From: Brevibacillus_D fluminis_A
GTDB taxonomy: Bacteria > Bacillota > Bacilli > Brevibacillales > Brevibacillaceae
Direction: 5' to 3'
Assembly (NCBI RefSeq): GCF_052072235.1
Contig: NZ_CM125436.1
Coordinates: 5,202,001-5,266,000 of the forward strand
Length of the DNA: 64,000 bases
Part shown: positions 50,763 to 60,564 of the stretch, piece after piece
Position numbering within the stretch: position 1 is the first letter of the stretch
How the letters are laid out: each line of letters starts with the position of its first letter
Program-made: the position numbers and the translations under genes
The notes under the pieces: generated by a model
Seen by the model: only the letters and a program-made list of their open reading frames with translations
Database searches by the model: none
Told to the model about the DNA's origin: nothing

Positions 50763-53700
50763 ATGTTTAAACGTACGACAAAACGGATGGCAGCAGGAGC
50801 ACTGATCGTTTGCATGCTCCTGAGCGGCTTGCCTGTCCATGCCTCCGACAGCTTGCAAAAACGGGAAACAGAGTCTGCCAAAATTCAATCAGTCAACCGC
50901 TCCATGTTCGCAACCGAAGCCTCCCATCGCAAATTATCCAGCCTTCCCGCTTCTGCCCACTTGGTCGTTATCAAGTGCTCCGGCCCGATTCAGGAGGAAT
51001 GGAAGGAGTCGCTTGAACAAGCAGGGGCAACACTCGGAGATTACCTGCCTGAATATTCCTATCTGGCAAAAGTAAAAGATTCTTCCGATTTAGACAAACT
51101 GACGGAATTATCCTTCGTTGTGAGCGTACGTCCTTTCCATCCCGCCTACAAGCTCTCCCCGGAACTCCTTCAGGCGCTTGACCAAAATGAAAAAGTGGAA
51201 GTCACCGCGGTAGGATTTGACCGCAAAAAAGACCTGACTCGCTCAGTGAAACGCTTTTCCCCTACCCAAACAACGAAAGGGTTTGCGCAATTATCGGTAA
51301 AAGGCACTGATTTGGAGGATCTGCTTCTTTCTGACGACATCGTCGCTGTCCTTCCCAAAGAGCATTGGGTGCTTTCCAATGACCGCGCTGCAGGTATCAT
51401 TCACTCTGATACCCTTGCCTCAACGGGCTATACGGGAAAAAATCAAATCATCGGTGTTGCCGACACCGGGTTGGACCAGGGAAGCACGACGAACATCCAT
51501 CCTGATTTTGTCGGTCGGGTAAAAAAGCTCATCCCGGTTGGGCGTCCCAATGACGCAAGCGATCCGGATGGCCACGGTACCCATGTCGCAGGCTCTGTGG
51601 TGGGAACGGGCAAAGCTTCCAACGGCAAAGTAAAAGGAATGGCACCGGATGCCAAGCTGGTCTTCCATTCGATGAGTGACAGCGAGGGTGAATTGACTGG
51701 TGATTTCAATCAATTTTTAACAGAAGCGTATAACGCAGGGGCACGTATCCACTCCGACTCATGGGGAACTGACGACAGAGGCGTGTATGGATACAGCTCC
51801 GCCATCGTTGATCAGTTTATCTGGGATCATAAAGACATGTCGGTTCTGGTTGCAGGAGGAAATGAGGGGGAAAATGGCAAACGGACGATCGGAAGTCCCG
51901 CTACTGCAAAAAACGTGATCTCGGTCGGAGCATCTGAAAATAATCGTCCCGATTTGGTATCATACGGAATTACCGATGCGGACAACCCGAACGAAATTGC
52001 TTATTTCAGCAGTCGCGGCCCAACCGCTGACGGACGTACCAAGCCTGATGTCGTAGCGCCGGGAACATGGATTTTATCTACGCGCTCCGCTCTCGCCCCT
52101 GATGATTCATTCGATGCCACCGTGAGTAATCAGTTTTACGCTTATATGGGCGGAACCAGCATGGCAACACCGATCCTCGCTGGCGGAGTCGCGCAAGTCC
52201 GACAGTTTTTAAATGAACAAGGCGTCAGTTCGCCCAGCTCAGCATTGATCAAGTCGATGATTGTGAATGGCTCAGACGATCTGGGATTAAATCTGTTTGA
52301 TCAAGGCTTTGGGCGCGCGAATCTGGCAGCGGCCATCGCTTCTGATTATAAAGATGAGACTGCTGGCCTTAAGACCGGTCAAAGTACATCCTACACCATT
52401 ACTGTGAACAATCCATCCAAGCCATTTTCCACAACGCTGGTTTGGACAGATTACCCGAGTTACCCGAACGCAGGGAAAACTCTCGTCAACGATTTGGATT
52501 TGACGCTCACCAGCCCAAGCGGCAAAACGTATGCAGCAAACGGTGGAGATCACCTGAACAACGTAGAGAATCTTTACTTTTCGGCACCCGAAAAAGGTAC
52601 CTATACCGTTAAAGTCACCGGGTACAACGTTCCAAAAGGTTCACAACCCTATGCGATCGCAACGAACGGCAAACTCTCTTCTTCTGATAGTGAAGTTCGT
52701 GTGACAGGCATCAGCCTTGACAAATCTACACTCGAACTGACAAAAGGCGGGTCTGTCGGCAAGCTGACTGCCACCGTCAAGCCTTCCGGTGCAACAAACA
52801 AAACGGTTACGTGGAGTTCCAGCAAAACATCTGTCGCGACCGTTAACGCTACCGGAACCGTTACACCTGTCGGAGAAGGTCAAGCGACGATTACGGCCAC
52901 AACCGTGGATGGCGGCTTTACCGCCAGCGTAAAAGTGAAAGTATCGGCTGGCTCAACAAGCGACAATCAAATCATGTGGGGCGAGGTGCAAACCGCCAAA
53001 TACTCCCCTTTGCTGGATACCATTCTGGCTTTTGGAGATGAGCTGAGCCAAGGCGGTTTCAATCTGACCAGCAAGCAAGTGACAACCAAACGAGACGATG
53101 CCGACTTTGTCATCAACCGATATGGCGCGATCGGAGCACGAGCGATTCTTGAATTGCCGAACCAGGATTTGCAAGAACCGACCGATAATAATCTCACCGG
53201 ATTCGATACGTCTCTGCGTGGCGTAGCGGACGGAAAAATATACTTGATGAAAATTCGTGATAACGTCTATGCCAAAGTAAGGGTGGATCGAATCTCTTCT
53301 TCCCTGGCCACACTCTCTTATGTTCTGGAAAAGAGCGGTGACAGCGGCGGCGATCCCGACCCGGACAAGCTTGTTTCACTGGAACCATCCCAAAGCGCCT
53401 TGCTTTTAGCTCCTGATCAAACGGCTACCCTTGCGATTCAAGCCGTTTACGCGGATGGCACGAAAGAAGACATTAGTGATAACGCAACATGGTCTGTGGA
53501 AGACGACACAGTCGCAAGTGTGGAAAACGGAGAAGTGACGGCCAATGCTTTGGGTACGACGACCATTACGGTTGAATATGAGGGTTTGTCAGTGGATATC
53601 CCGGTAAAAGTTACTGATATGATCGTTTCCAAATTGAAGCCGAGTAAAACCTCGGTTACCCTCCCCAACGGAAAAAGCACAAAAATAACCGTAAAGGCTG

Positions 53701-53873
53701 TCTACACAGACAATACCACAGAGGAGATCACGAATCTGGCAGATTGGGTTTCCAGCAACACCAAGGTAGCTGAGGTTTCCAAAGGGGTGGTCAAGGCCAT
53801 CTCAAAAGGGAAATCAACCATAACTGTAACCTATGGCGGAAAAACGATTGCAATCAAGGTGACCGTTAAGTAA
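50763..53873 (+). CDS. Secreted subtilisin-like serine protease (S8) with Ig-like repeats
   Basis: The protein has 1036 residues. A signal peptide covers about 1-28 (cut after VHA). A propeptide-like region follows, then the S8 domain with Asp234 in GVADTGLD, His271 in DGHGTHVAGS and Ser466 in GGTSMATP. After it come a beta-sandwich (about 540-640, TYTVKVTGYNVPKGSQPYAI) and a Big2 Ig-like domain (about 650-735). An unassigned segment (740-850) and two more Big2-like domains (to the end) follow. It is an extracellular protease probably held at or near the cell surface. ATG 50763 follows GGAAAGGTTGTGTTTT. Confidence 0.92.
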   Translation: MFKRTTKRMAAGALIVCMLLSGLPVHASDSLQKRETESAKIQSVNRSMFATEASHRKLSSLPASAHLVVIKCSGPIQEEWKESLEQAGATLGDYLPEYSYLAKVKDSSDLDKLTELSFVVSVRPFHPAYKLSPELLQALDQNEKVEVTAVGFDRKKDLTRSVKRFSPTQTTKGFAQLSVKGTDLEDLLLSDDIVAVLPKEHWVLSNDRAAGIIHSDTLASTGYTGKNQIIGVADTGLDQGSTTNIHPDFVGRVKKLIPVGRPNDASDPDGHGTHVAGSVVGTGKASNGKVKGMAPDAKLVFHSMSDSEGELTGDFNQFLTEAYNAGARIHSDSWGTDDRGVYGYSSAIVDQFIWDHKDMSVLVAGGNEGENGKRTIGSPATAKNVISVGASENNRPDLVSYGITDADNPNEIAYFSSRGPTADGRTKPDVVAPGTWILSTRSALAPDDSFDATVSNQFYAYMGGTSMATPILAGGVAQVRQFLNEQGVSSPSSALIKSMIVNGSDDLGLNLFDQGFGRANLAAAIASDYKDETAGLKTGQSTSYTITVNNPSKPFSTTLVWTDYPSYPNAGKTLVNDLDLTLTSPSGKTYAANGGDHLNNVENLYFSAPEKGTYTVKVTGYNVPKGSQPYAIATNGKLSSSDSEVRVTGISLDKSTLELTKGGSVGKLTATVKPSGATNKTVTWSSSKTSVATVNATGTVTPVGEGQATITATTVDGGFTASVKVKVSAGSTSDNQIMWGEVQTAKYSPLLDTILAFGDELSQGGFNLTSKQVTTKRDDADFVINRYGAIGARAILELPNQDLQEPTDNNLTGFDTSLRGVADGKIYLMKIRDNVYAKVRVDRISSSLATLSYVLEKSGDSGGDPDPDKLVSLEPSQSALLLAPDQTATLAIQAVYADGTKEDISDNATWSVEDDTVASVENGEVTANALGTTTITVEYEGLSVDIPVKVTDMIVSKLKPSKTSVTLPNGKSTKITVKAVYTDNTTEEITNLADWVSSNTKVAEVSKGVVKAISKGKSTITVTYGGKTIAIKVTVK

Positions 53874-53879
53874 TTTGCA

Positions 53880-53921
53880 TGAAAAAACAGTCAGGGGGAA
53901 ATCGCCCTGACTGTTCTTTTT
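53880..53921. terminator. Bidirectional terminator
   Basis: AACAGTCAGGG pairs with CCCTGACTGTT and is followed by CTTTTTTT on the plus strand. It separates the protease gene from the convergent oxidoreductase gene. Confidence 0.88.
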
Positions 53922-53941
53922 TTCTGCTGACCTTGCCTCGC

Positions 53942-55999
53942 TTATTCAGCCTTCGCCCGTTTCTTTTCCACATTCACCCGCCCCGAAAAGAAGGTCGCAC
54001 CGCCGCCCATATCCGAAATCCGGTCTGGCGTTAACGAGTTGACCAGCTGTTTGGTCCCCGGCAAATCCGCCCATAACCCTTGGCTCACGACCACGCCTGG
54101 CAGCACATTGTCGCCTACGGCGGCGACGAGTTCGCTTTCGCCCCGCTGGTTCCAGATTCGCACGACGTCGCCGGTGGCAATCCCCGCCCGTTCGGCATCC
54201 TCGCTGTTCATGTGCAGGCGCGCGACTTTTTCCAGCTGAATGTGCTTAGCGTTATTGGAAAACGTCGAGTTCAAGAAGTTGTGGTTCGGCGCCGGAATAA
54301 ACAGGAACGGATCATTCCCGTCTTCCGCCAGCGGCGTGTAGGTTGGCAGCGGCGGGTGGCCGTCTTGTTCCATCGCAGCGGAGTACAGCTCGATTTTGCC
54401 GCTCGGCGTTTCCAATGCATCGAGGAAAAATGGTTCACGCCGCGCCTTGATGTACGGCTGTTCCTTCAGCGCTTCATACGTAACGTCCGCAATATAGCCG
54501 TTGCCGTGACCGCTTAACGCCTGCGTAATCAAGTCCTCGTCGCTGTCGCGGAACGCCTGCTCCGCAAAGCCCATCGCCTGCGCCAACAGGCGGAACACCT
54601 CCGAGTTCGACTTGCTCTCGCCGTACGCCTCGACGACCGGCTGGTGCAGCTGGATGTAGTGGTGCCAATAAGATGTGTAAAAATCAAGGTTTTCGAATGC
54701 CGATGTGGCAGGCAAAACAATATCGGCATAAGCCGCCGTCTCCGTCAAAAACAGATCGTGGACAACCGTAAACAAATCGTCCCGCATCAGCCCGCGCCGT
54801 ACCTTGTTGCCCTCCGGCGCGATGACCGCCGGATTGCAGCTGTAGACGAACATCGAGCGAATCGGCGGATCGAGGTTCAAGAGCGCTTCCCCGATCCGGT
54901 TCATGTTGATCAGGCGCGTTCCTTTGTTTGCAAGCAGATCCGGCCGCTGCAACGCCGCCGTATTGAATGCGAGAAACCGGCTGTTCCCTTTGATCGCGCC
55001 GCCGCCCTTGACGAGCCACTGTCCTGTCAAGGCAGGCAGACAGGCGATCGTGCGCACGATCATCCCGCCGTTGTCGTGATGCTGCAGACCGTTGCCGATG
55101 CGGATGAACGCCGGCGAGGTCTGCCCGTACATGCGAGCCAGCCGGTAGATGTCCTCGACCGGCACGCCTGTGATGGCTGAGACTTTGTGCGGGTCGTATT
55201 GCTTCACATGCTCGCGCAGTTCCTCGTGGCCGACCGTATATTGCGCGAGGAACTCGCTGTCGATCATCCCTTCCGCGAACAAAATGTGCATCAGCCCGAG
55301 CGCCAGCGCTGCATCCGTCCCCGGCAAAATCGGGATGAACCAGTCTGCCCATCGTCCCGTCTGGTTTTTGTGCACATCGATGACCACGATTTGCGCGCCG
55401 TTCTTGCGCGCCTTTTCAGCCAGTGCCACCTGGTGCATGTTGGTGCTGACCGCATTGACGCCCCACATCACAAAAAGCTTGGCGTGCACCGTATCCTCGG
55501 GGTCTGTGCCGATGGAAGCGCCCATCGTGTAGCTGTACCCTTTCGTTCCGGCCGATTGGCACACCGTCCGATCCAGCCTGCTGGCGCCGAGCCGATTGAA
55601 AAAGCGGCGATCCATGCCTTCCGCCGTCAATCTGCCCATGTTCCCGTAAAAGCTGTACGGAATGATGCTTTCCGGTCCATGCAGAGCGATCAGTTCCTTC
55701 CAACGAGCGGCAATCGTCTGGATCGCTTCCTCCCAGCTGATCCGCTCGAACCTGCCTTCCCCTTTGGCGCCGACGCGCTTCAACGGATGCGTCAGCCGTT
55801 TTTCATCGTAAATGCGGGCGGTCATATTGCGCACCTTGTTGCAGATTGCGCCTTGTGTCACCGGATGATCCGGGTCCCCCTCGATGCGGACGATTTTGCC
55901 ATCCTGCTTGTGGACCAACAGCCCGCATTGGTCCGGACAATCAAGCGAGCATACAGAGCGAAAAATTCCATCGGGTTGATTGACTGCTGAAAGTGACAT
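53942..55999 (-). CDS. Molybdopterin-dependent oxidoreductase
   Basis: The protein has 685 residues. The N-terminal Fe4S4 motif is Cys17-x3-Cys21-x3-Cys25...Cys53 (CSLDCPDQCGLLV, GAICNK). Molybdopterin-binding domains follow, with DRTVCQSAGTKGYSY near the metal and a C-terminal MopB fold with GDVVRIWNQRGE. There is no twin-arginine signal, so it is probably cytoplasmic. It resembles the formate dehydrogenase-like/thiosulfate-reductase-like group; the substrate is unknown. ATG 55999 follows AGGGAGAGGAAAACGC. It is divergent from the ApbE operon. Confidence 0.9.
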   Translation of the reverse strand: MSLSAVNQPDGIFRSVCSLDCPDQCGLLVHKQDGKIVRIEGDPDHPVTQGAICNKVRNMTARIYDEKRLTHPLKRVGAKGEGRFERISWEEAIQTIAARWKELIALHGPESIIPYSFYGNMGRLTAEGMDRRFFNRLGASRLDRTVCQSAGTKGYSYTMGASIGTDPEDTVHAKLFVMWGVNAVSTNMHQVALAEKARKNGAQIVVIDVHKNQTGRWADWFIPILPGTDAALALGLMHILFAEGMIDSEFLAQYTVGHEELREHVKQYDPHKVSAITGVPVEDIYRLARMYGQTSPAFIRIGNGLQHHDNGGMIVRTIACLPALTGQWLVKGGGAIKGNSRFLAFNTAALQRPDLLANKGTRLINMNRIGEALLNLDPPIRSMFVYSCNPAVIAPEGNKVRRGLMRDDLFTVVHDLFLTETAAYADIVLPATSAFENLDFYTSYWHHYIQLHQPVVEAYGESKSNSEVFRLLAQAMGFAEQAFRDSDEDLITQALSGHGNGYIADVTYEALKEQPYIKARREPFFLDALETPSGKIELYSAAMEQDGHPPLPTYTPLAEDGNDPFLFIPAPNHNFLNSTFSNNAKHIQLEKVARLHMNSEDAERAGIATGDVVRIWNQRGESELVAAVGDNVLPGVVVSQGLWADLPGTKQLVNSLTPDRISDMGGGATFFSGRVNVEKKRAKAE

Positions 56000-56200
56000 G
56001 CGTTTTCCTCTCCCTCCTGCCAGTTCTGTTCTCTTCTTCTGAAAATCCATACATTTCATGCTACACCGACGCCATCAAAAAATCCATCGTCCAAGATGTC
56101 CACCCCCACAACTCTTGTTCGTTTTTCCAGATGATTTTTCATGTGAATTTCAGAAACGGTCACTACCATGAGACTATCTTCTCGACTGGAGGCATGCACG

Positions 56201-56926
56201 ATGAAAAAGCAAAAACGATCCAAATGGTTGAAGTGGAAAGTCGGGGGTGGCGTTGTTTTTTCTCTGGCGCTGTTGATGCAAACGGCCAAGGCTGATCCTG
56301 CTTTTGAAAAAGCCCATGAAGCCGCCTTGCAAGCCGCCGACCAAGGGGATGAGCCAGAAGAAACCGCTGCGGCTGACCCTGTCATCGACGAGTGGAAAGC
56401 GGAGGATGAGGCCGGTCCAGAACATGAAGCGAATGAAGCAGCCAGCGCCAAAACAGCGCCGAGCGAACAGCCCGCCGTTGCTGCCCCTTCTGCCGAAACC
56501 GCGAAAACAAGCGTGGCGAAACCAGCTCAAACAGAGGCTGCGCCTTTACCCAATAAAACGAATTCGCCAAAGACACATAGCAGCGCTCAGCCAAAAGCAA
56601 AGGCAGCAGTCAAAACTGCTTCCGCTTCAAAACCCGCTGCTGCCAAAAGTGCGCCAAAAGCTGCTGCACCAACGCAGCCTACAAATGAGAAACCTGCTCC
56701 TGTCGTACACCAGCCTGCACCTGCTGCGGCACAACAACCTTCGGCCCCTCCCGCCGAACCGGTTCCAGCCGCTCCGGAGCCTGTCGTCGAAAACAGCAGC
56801 CCGGCAGATGCGCCATCATCCGAAAGCGTGGAACAGCCAGCGGTGCCTGACAACAGCAATACGGACAGCCAAAGCGATGTGGAAGAACAGCCCAAAAAGT
56901 CCCATACCAAATCCCGTCGCTCCTGA
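56201..56926 (+). CDS. Secreted or membrane-anchored Ala/Pro/Glu-rich low-complexity protein
   Basis: The protein has 241 residues. A basic start (KKQKRSKWLKWKV) and one hydrophobic segment, GGGVVFSLALLMQTAKA, form a signal peptide or anchor. The rest is disordered, very rich in Ala, Pro, Ser, Lys and Glu. There is no folded domain, lipobox or flavin-attachment motif. The DNA codes cleanly with ATG 56201 after GGAGGCATGCACG. It heads the ApbE/ferric-reductase operon, 24 bp before apbE, and may be a wall-spanning linker, as an inference. Confidence 0.75.
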   Translation: MKKQKRSKWLKWKVGGGVVFSLALLMQTAKADPAFEKAHEAALQAADQGDEPEETAAADPVIDEWKAEDEAGPEHEANEAASAKTAPSEQPAVAAPSAETAKTSVAKPAQTEAAPLPNKTNSPKTHSSAQPKAKAAVKTASASKPAAAKSAPKAAAPTQPTNEKPAPVVHQPAPAAAQQPSAPPAEPVPAAPEPVVENSSPADAPSSESVEQPAVPDNSNTDSQSDVEEQPKKSHTKSRRS

Positions 56927-56950
56927 TGCTACATATTGGAGGAATACACG

Positions 56951-57937
56951 ATGGCACCCTTTCGCGAACTTTCCTTCCGTGCGATGAACACGGATATTCA
57001 GGTCAGCTTGGGAACCGACGTACCGCTGCAAGAAGACGTCACGGACTGGTTTGCCCGGACCGAAAAACGGTTCAGCCGTTTCCTGCCTGACAGCGAACTC
57101 TCCCGGATCAACCAGCTGTCTGGAAAGACAACATTGATTTCGGCTGCAATGGCAGAAGTGCTGGCACTCGCAGAGATGTACCGGCACAAGACAGGCGGAA
57201 TCTTTCATTTCATGCTCCTCGATGCGTTGCAGCATGCAGGGTATTCCCGTTCCTTTGAGCAGCTTGCGCCTATGCGGGACATCCTGGCACAGCCGCCGGT
57301 TCCCCACGACTGCCAGATTTCCCTGAATGCATCTATGCGGTCGGTAAAGCTTGGTCCCGGGACGCACCTCGATTTGGGAGGAATCGTAAAAGGCTGGTCG
57401 GTTGACCGGTTGGGCGACTGGCTGAAGCGCGAAAAGCACGTGACAAGAGGATTTCTCAATGCAGGCGGGGATTTGCTCGTGTGGGGCGGATTCGATGAGG
57501 ATGAGCCTTGGCTCGTGGGAATCGCTGATCCCCGCGACAATGATGTGGAAATCGCCCAGGTCGCGCTTGTCGACGGAGCGGTCGCCACCTCAAGCGTGTT
57601 GGGAAGACGCTGGCAGACAAAACAAGGAGACATGCACCACCTGATCGATCCGCGCACGCTGCGCCCGAGCAAAAGCGAGATCGTCCAGTGCACGATTGTC
57701 GGAAGCCATGTCACCGAATGCGAAGTATGGGCAAAGGTTGCCTGCATCGTTGGCCTTTCTGCCTTCCTCCCCTTGTTTGGACGCCATCTCCCCCACTGTG
57801 ACGCCTTGCTGGTCACCCAGACGGGCGAGCTGCACTTCGCAGGCGACCGCAATCGTTTGGAAGCGAACTGGCATGGGACAGCCGTTGCTTTCATTCACGA
57901 CACCATTGAACAGGAAGGATGGATACACCATGGTTGA
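56951..57937 (+). CDS. apbE: FAD:protein FMN transferase (ApbE)
   Basis: The protein has 328 residues. Family motifs: FRAMNTDIQVSLG, the NAGGDLLVWG loop, GTHLDLGGIVKGWSVDRL and HHLIDPRTLRPS (Mg2+/FAD site). It transfers FMN to Thr/Ser of target proteins. No signal peptide is evident, so it acts inside or at the membrane. ATG 56951 follows TGGAGGAATACACG. It precedes a heme-type ferric-reductase membrane protein. No protein with a flavin acceptor motif ([S/T]GA[S/T]) was seen nearby. Confidence 0.93.
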   Translation: MAPFRELSFRAMNTDIQVSLGTDVPLQEDVTDWFARTEKRFSRFLPDSELSRINQLSGKTTLISAAMAEVLALAEMYRHKTGGIFHFMLLDALQHAGYSRSFEQLAPMRDILAQPPVPHDCQISLNASMRSVKLGPGTHLDLGGIVKGWSVDRLGDWLKREKHVTRGFLNAGGDLLVWGGFDEDEPWLVGIADPRDNDVEIAQVALVDGAVATSSVLGRRWQTKQGDMHHLIDPRTLRPSKSEIVQCTIVGSHVTECEVWAKVACIVGLSAFLPLFGRHLPHCDALLVTQTGELHFAGDRNRLEANWHGTAVAFIHDTIEQEGWIHHG

Positions 57938-58496
57938 GATCATTACCAATCTGCCGATCTGGCAATCGATCCGCACATTGGGCATCACCGCTTACATTTT
58001 GCTGTTTTTCGGCGTTAGCCTGGGGATGCTGTACAGCATGCCGGTCTGGAAAGGAAAAGCGAAAGCCACGCTCTACAAGGTTCACTCGTACGCCACCATT
58101 ACCGGGACTTTTAGCGCGATCCTTCATGCCATGCTGTTGATCGTGGATACGTACATGCCGTTTTCATGGAAGGAAATTTTGCTTCCGTTTGCCGCAGAAA
58201 ACGATCCGCTCTGGAACGGCTTAGGTTCACTCGCGTTGTATGGCACGCTTGTGATCATCCTGACGACAGACCTGCGAGCCAAACTGAACAAAACGCTGTG
58301 GCGCATCATCCATATCGGTTCGTACCCGACGTTTGTCATGGCCATGATCCACGGGATCGAAGTGGGAACGGATTCCCAATCTCCTCTTATGTATTTGCTG
58401 TATGTCAGCACGTTTGGCATACTATTGGTATTACTCATCGTTCGGATGGTGATCGGGAGGAAAAAAGCCGGTGCATATCTTGCTGATCGAGGATGA
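57930..58496 (+). CDS. Ferric-reductase-like transmembrane heme protein
   Basis: The protein has 188 residues and six hydrophobic helices. Two helices carry His pairs about 14 apart: KVHSYATITGTFSAILHAML and IIHIGSYPTFVMAMIHGIEV. This is the arrangement that binds two b-hemes across the membrane in ferric reductase/MsrQ/NOX proteins. The FAD/NAD domain of full ferric reductases is absent. ATG 57930 overlaps the apbE end by 8 bp. It probably moves electrons across the membrane for a flavinylated partner. Confidence 0.88.
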   Translation: MVEIITNLPIWQSIRTLGITAYILLFFGVSLGMLYSMPVWKGKAKATLYKVHSYATITGTFSAILHAMLLIVDTYMPFSWKEILLPFAAENDPLWNGLGSLALYGTLVIILTTDLRAKLNKTLWRIIHIGSYPTFVMAMIHGIEVGTDSQSPLMYLLYVSTFGILLVLLIVRMVIGRKKAGAYLADRG

Positions 58497-59166
58497 TTTG
58501 AAGCTGGGACCGCTCTTGCACTATAAGCTTAGCCAGGAATATCACACGGTCGATTGGGTCAGCGACACGGACCTGGTCGAGGACTATTTGCAAAAAAGCA
58601 GCTACGATCTCTACATTCTTGATTGGATGATGCCGAAAAAAAGCGGGCTGGAAATCTGCGAAGAGCTTCGCAAACAAAAAGACACCACACCCGTGCTGAT
58701 GCTGACGGCACGAGACTCTGTATCCGATCGGGTACAGGGCTTAAACACGGGGGCTGACGATTATTTGGTCAAGCCCTTTGCGTTTGAAGAGCTGTTCGCC
58801 CGCGTCAACGCTTTGGGCCGTCGCACGAATCTCGCTGTTTTTCAGGATGAGATTTACACCTTCGGCGATTTGACGGTCAACACGCAAACACATGAAGTGA
58901 GGCGCGGCAATGTGCCCCTCTCCCTCACCAAGAAGGAATTCCAGCTCATCCTGCTTTTTATCCGTCACGCCGAGCAGACTCTCTCCCGCGACCAAATCCT
59001 CGATCAAGTGTGGGGAGTCGATTCCGCCATCACACCGAATGCGATCGATGCCGCCATCAAGCTGCTCCGCAAAAAAGTGGACCACGGGTTCGAGCATAAG
59101 CTGATCCACAGCATCCGGGGGATCGGCTATCGTCTGTCCAACAGCCAGGAAAACAGCCATGTTTGA
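58471..59166 (+). CDS. OmpR-family response regulator
   Basis: The protein has 231 residues. Receiver ILLIEDDLKLGPL, Asp in LYILDWMMPKKSG and KPFAFEELFARV; winged-helix output domain with SLTKKEFQLILLFIRHAEQT and NAIDAAIKLLRKK. GTG 58471 follows GGGAGGAAAAAAGCCG and overlaps the ferric-reductase gene by 26 bp, so it is the fourth gene of the operon and may control it. Confidence 0.92.
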   Translation: MHILLIEDDLKLGPLLHYKLSQEYHTVDWVSDTDLVEDYLQKSSYDLYILDWMMPKKSGLEICEELRKQKDTTPVLMLTARDSVSDRVQGLNTGADDYLVKPFAFEELFARVNALGRRTNLAVFQDEIYTFGDLTVNTQTHEVRRGNVPLSLTKKEFQLILLFIRHAEQTLSRDQILDQVWGVDSAITPNAIDAAIKLLRKKVDHGFEHKLIHSIRGIGYRLSNSQENSHV

Positions 59167-60496
59167 ACAGACGCGCAGGAAGCTGACGCTGTTTTATGGA
59201 GGAATCGCAGCTCTGCTGCTCCTCGTCATGGTCTTTTTCTTTTATTTTTCCCTCTCGTTCGTCATCACGGCAAACGTGAAAGACAGCTTGCAATTTTTGA
59301 CGGCCAAAATCGGGCATGAATCGCGGGAGCATCACATGTTCGACTGGGAGCCGGACAAACCGCCTCCGCTTCCCGACAAAGGAAAAGGCCGGAAGGGGCG
59401 GGTCGATTGGGACTTTTTGCAACCGACGCAGTTTGCTTTCGTACAGGGGCCTGAGGGAGGCCCCCCCATTACTTCGTTGGGAGAATCCCAGGTTCAGTTG
59501 ACGCAAACAGTCAGTGATTTCATCAGCCAGCAGCCGCTTGAGCCAGGCGAAATGGACCACATTCAGCTTACAGTAGACGGTACAACCAAGACGTACGCGA
59601 TTTTCCGAGCGCCGATTGACGGGCTTGATCCATCAGATCCGATCGTGTATTTCGGTGAAGATATTACCTCCATGGATCAGCTGCTCGGCCAGATGCAGCT
59701 GCTGCTCACCATTACATCCGTTCTTCTGCTCGGACTGGGAACAGCCGCCGGCTATTTTTTTGCCGGCCGCGCCATGGTTCCCATCACCCAGGCGTACAAG
59801 CGCCAGAAGGAATTTACGGCGGATGCATCCCATGAGCTGCGGACCCCGCTGAGCGTCATGCTCTCCTCTACGGAAATTTTGGCGGAGAAAAAGGAGAGCT
59901 TGCCCCCCTTTCACCAAACGGTATTAACCGGCATGATGGACGAAATCACCCGCATGATCCGCATGGTGGAAAACTTGCTTTCCCTGGCGCGCAGCGAAAC
60001 CGATGCAGCCGAGCTTCCCCATGACGCGCAGGAGCAATTTGACGTGGGCCAAATGGCGCGGGAAGTCTGCACGCAAATGTACGGCAGCGCCGCCCAAAAA
60101 GGCGTGCAGCTCACGCTCGCGGATGAGGAGAAGCTTGGCCCTTTGCCTTTTCACGGAAACAAGGACCAGATCCGCCAGCTGCTCTATATCCTGATCGATA
60201 ACGCCATCAAGTACACCGATTCGGGCGGATTCGTCGCCGTTTCAGTCGCTTCGGTGAAATACAAAAAGCTCAAGATCACGGTCAAAGATACCGGCTGCGG
60301 CATCCCGGAAGAGGATCTCCCTTTTATTTTCGAACGGTTTTACCGAATCGACAAAGGGCGGTCGCGCGCAACCGGCGGAACCGGCCTCGGCTTGTCCATC
60401 GCGGCGCAAATCGTCGCGAAGCATAAAGGAAAAATCTCCGTGGAAAGCAAGCTCCAGGCAGGAACGACCTTTACCGTCTTGTTGAAAGATCATTGA
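59159..60496 (+). CDS. Sensor histidine kinase
   Basis: The protein has 445 residues. Helix 1 is near 12-35. An outer domain (to about 175) has a Pro/Lys-rich patch (KPPPLPDKGKGRK). Helix 2 is near 180-200. The HisKA box SHELRTPLSVMLSS and HATPase ILIDNAIKYT, DTGCGIPEED and GGTGLGLSI complete it. The start overlaps the regulator gene by 8 bp. It is the last gene of the ApbE operon. Confidence 0.92.
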   Translation: MFEQTRRKLTLFYGGIAALLLLVMVFFFYFSLSFVITANVKDSLQFLTAKIGHESREHHMFDWEPDKPPPLPDKGKGRKGRVDWDFLQPTQFAFVQGPEGGPPITSLGESQVQLTQTVSDFISQQPLEPGEMDHIQLTVDGTTKTYAIFRAPIDGLDPSDPIVYFGEDITSMDQLLGQMQLLLTITSVLLLGLGTAAGYFFAGRAMVPITQAYKRQKEFTADASHELRTPLSVMLSSTEILAEKKESLPPFHQTVLTGMMDEITRMIRMVENLLSLARSETDAAELPHDAQEQFDVGQMAREVCTQMYGSAAQKGVQLTLADEEKLGPLPFHGNKDQIRQLLYILIDNAIKYTDSGGFVAVSVASVKYKKLKITVKDTGCGIPEEDLPFIFERFYRIDKGRSRATGGTGLGLSIAAQIVAKHKGKISVESKLQAGTTFTVLLKDH

Positions 60497-60504
60497 AACC
60501 GCAA

Positions 60505-60551
60505 AAAAAGGAGAAGGCAGCGTAATCCCCACGCTTCACGCTCCTTTTTTG
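60505..60551. terminator. Bidirectional terminator
   Basis: AAAAAAAGGAG pairs with CTCCTTTTTT around an inner GCGT/ACGC stem, between the kinase gene and the convergent SDR gene. Confidence 0.8.
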
Positions 60552-60564
60552 GTTGCATGCCATG

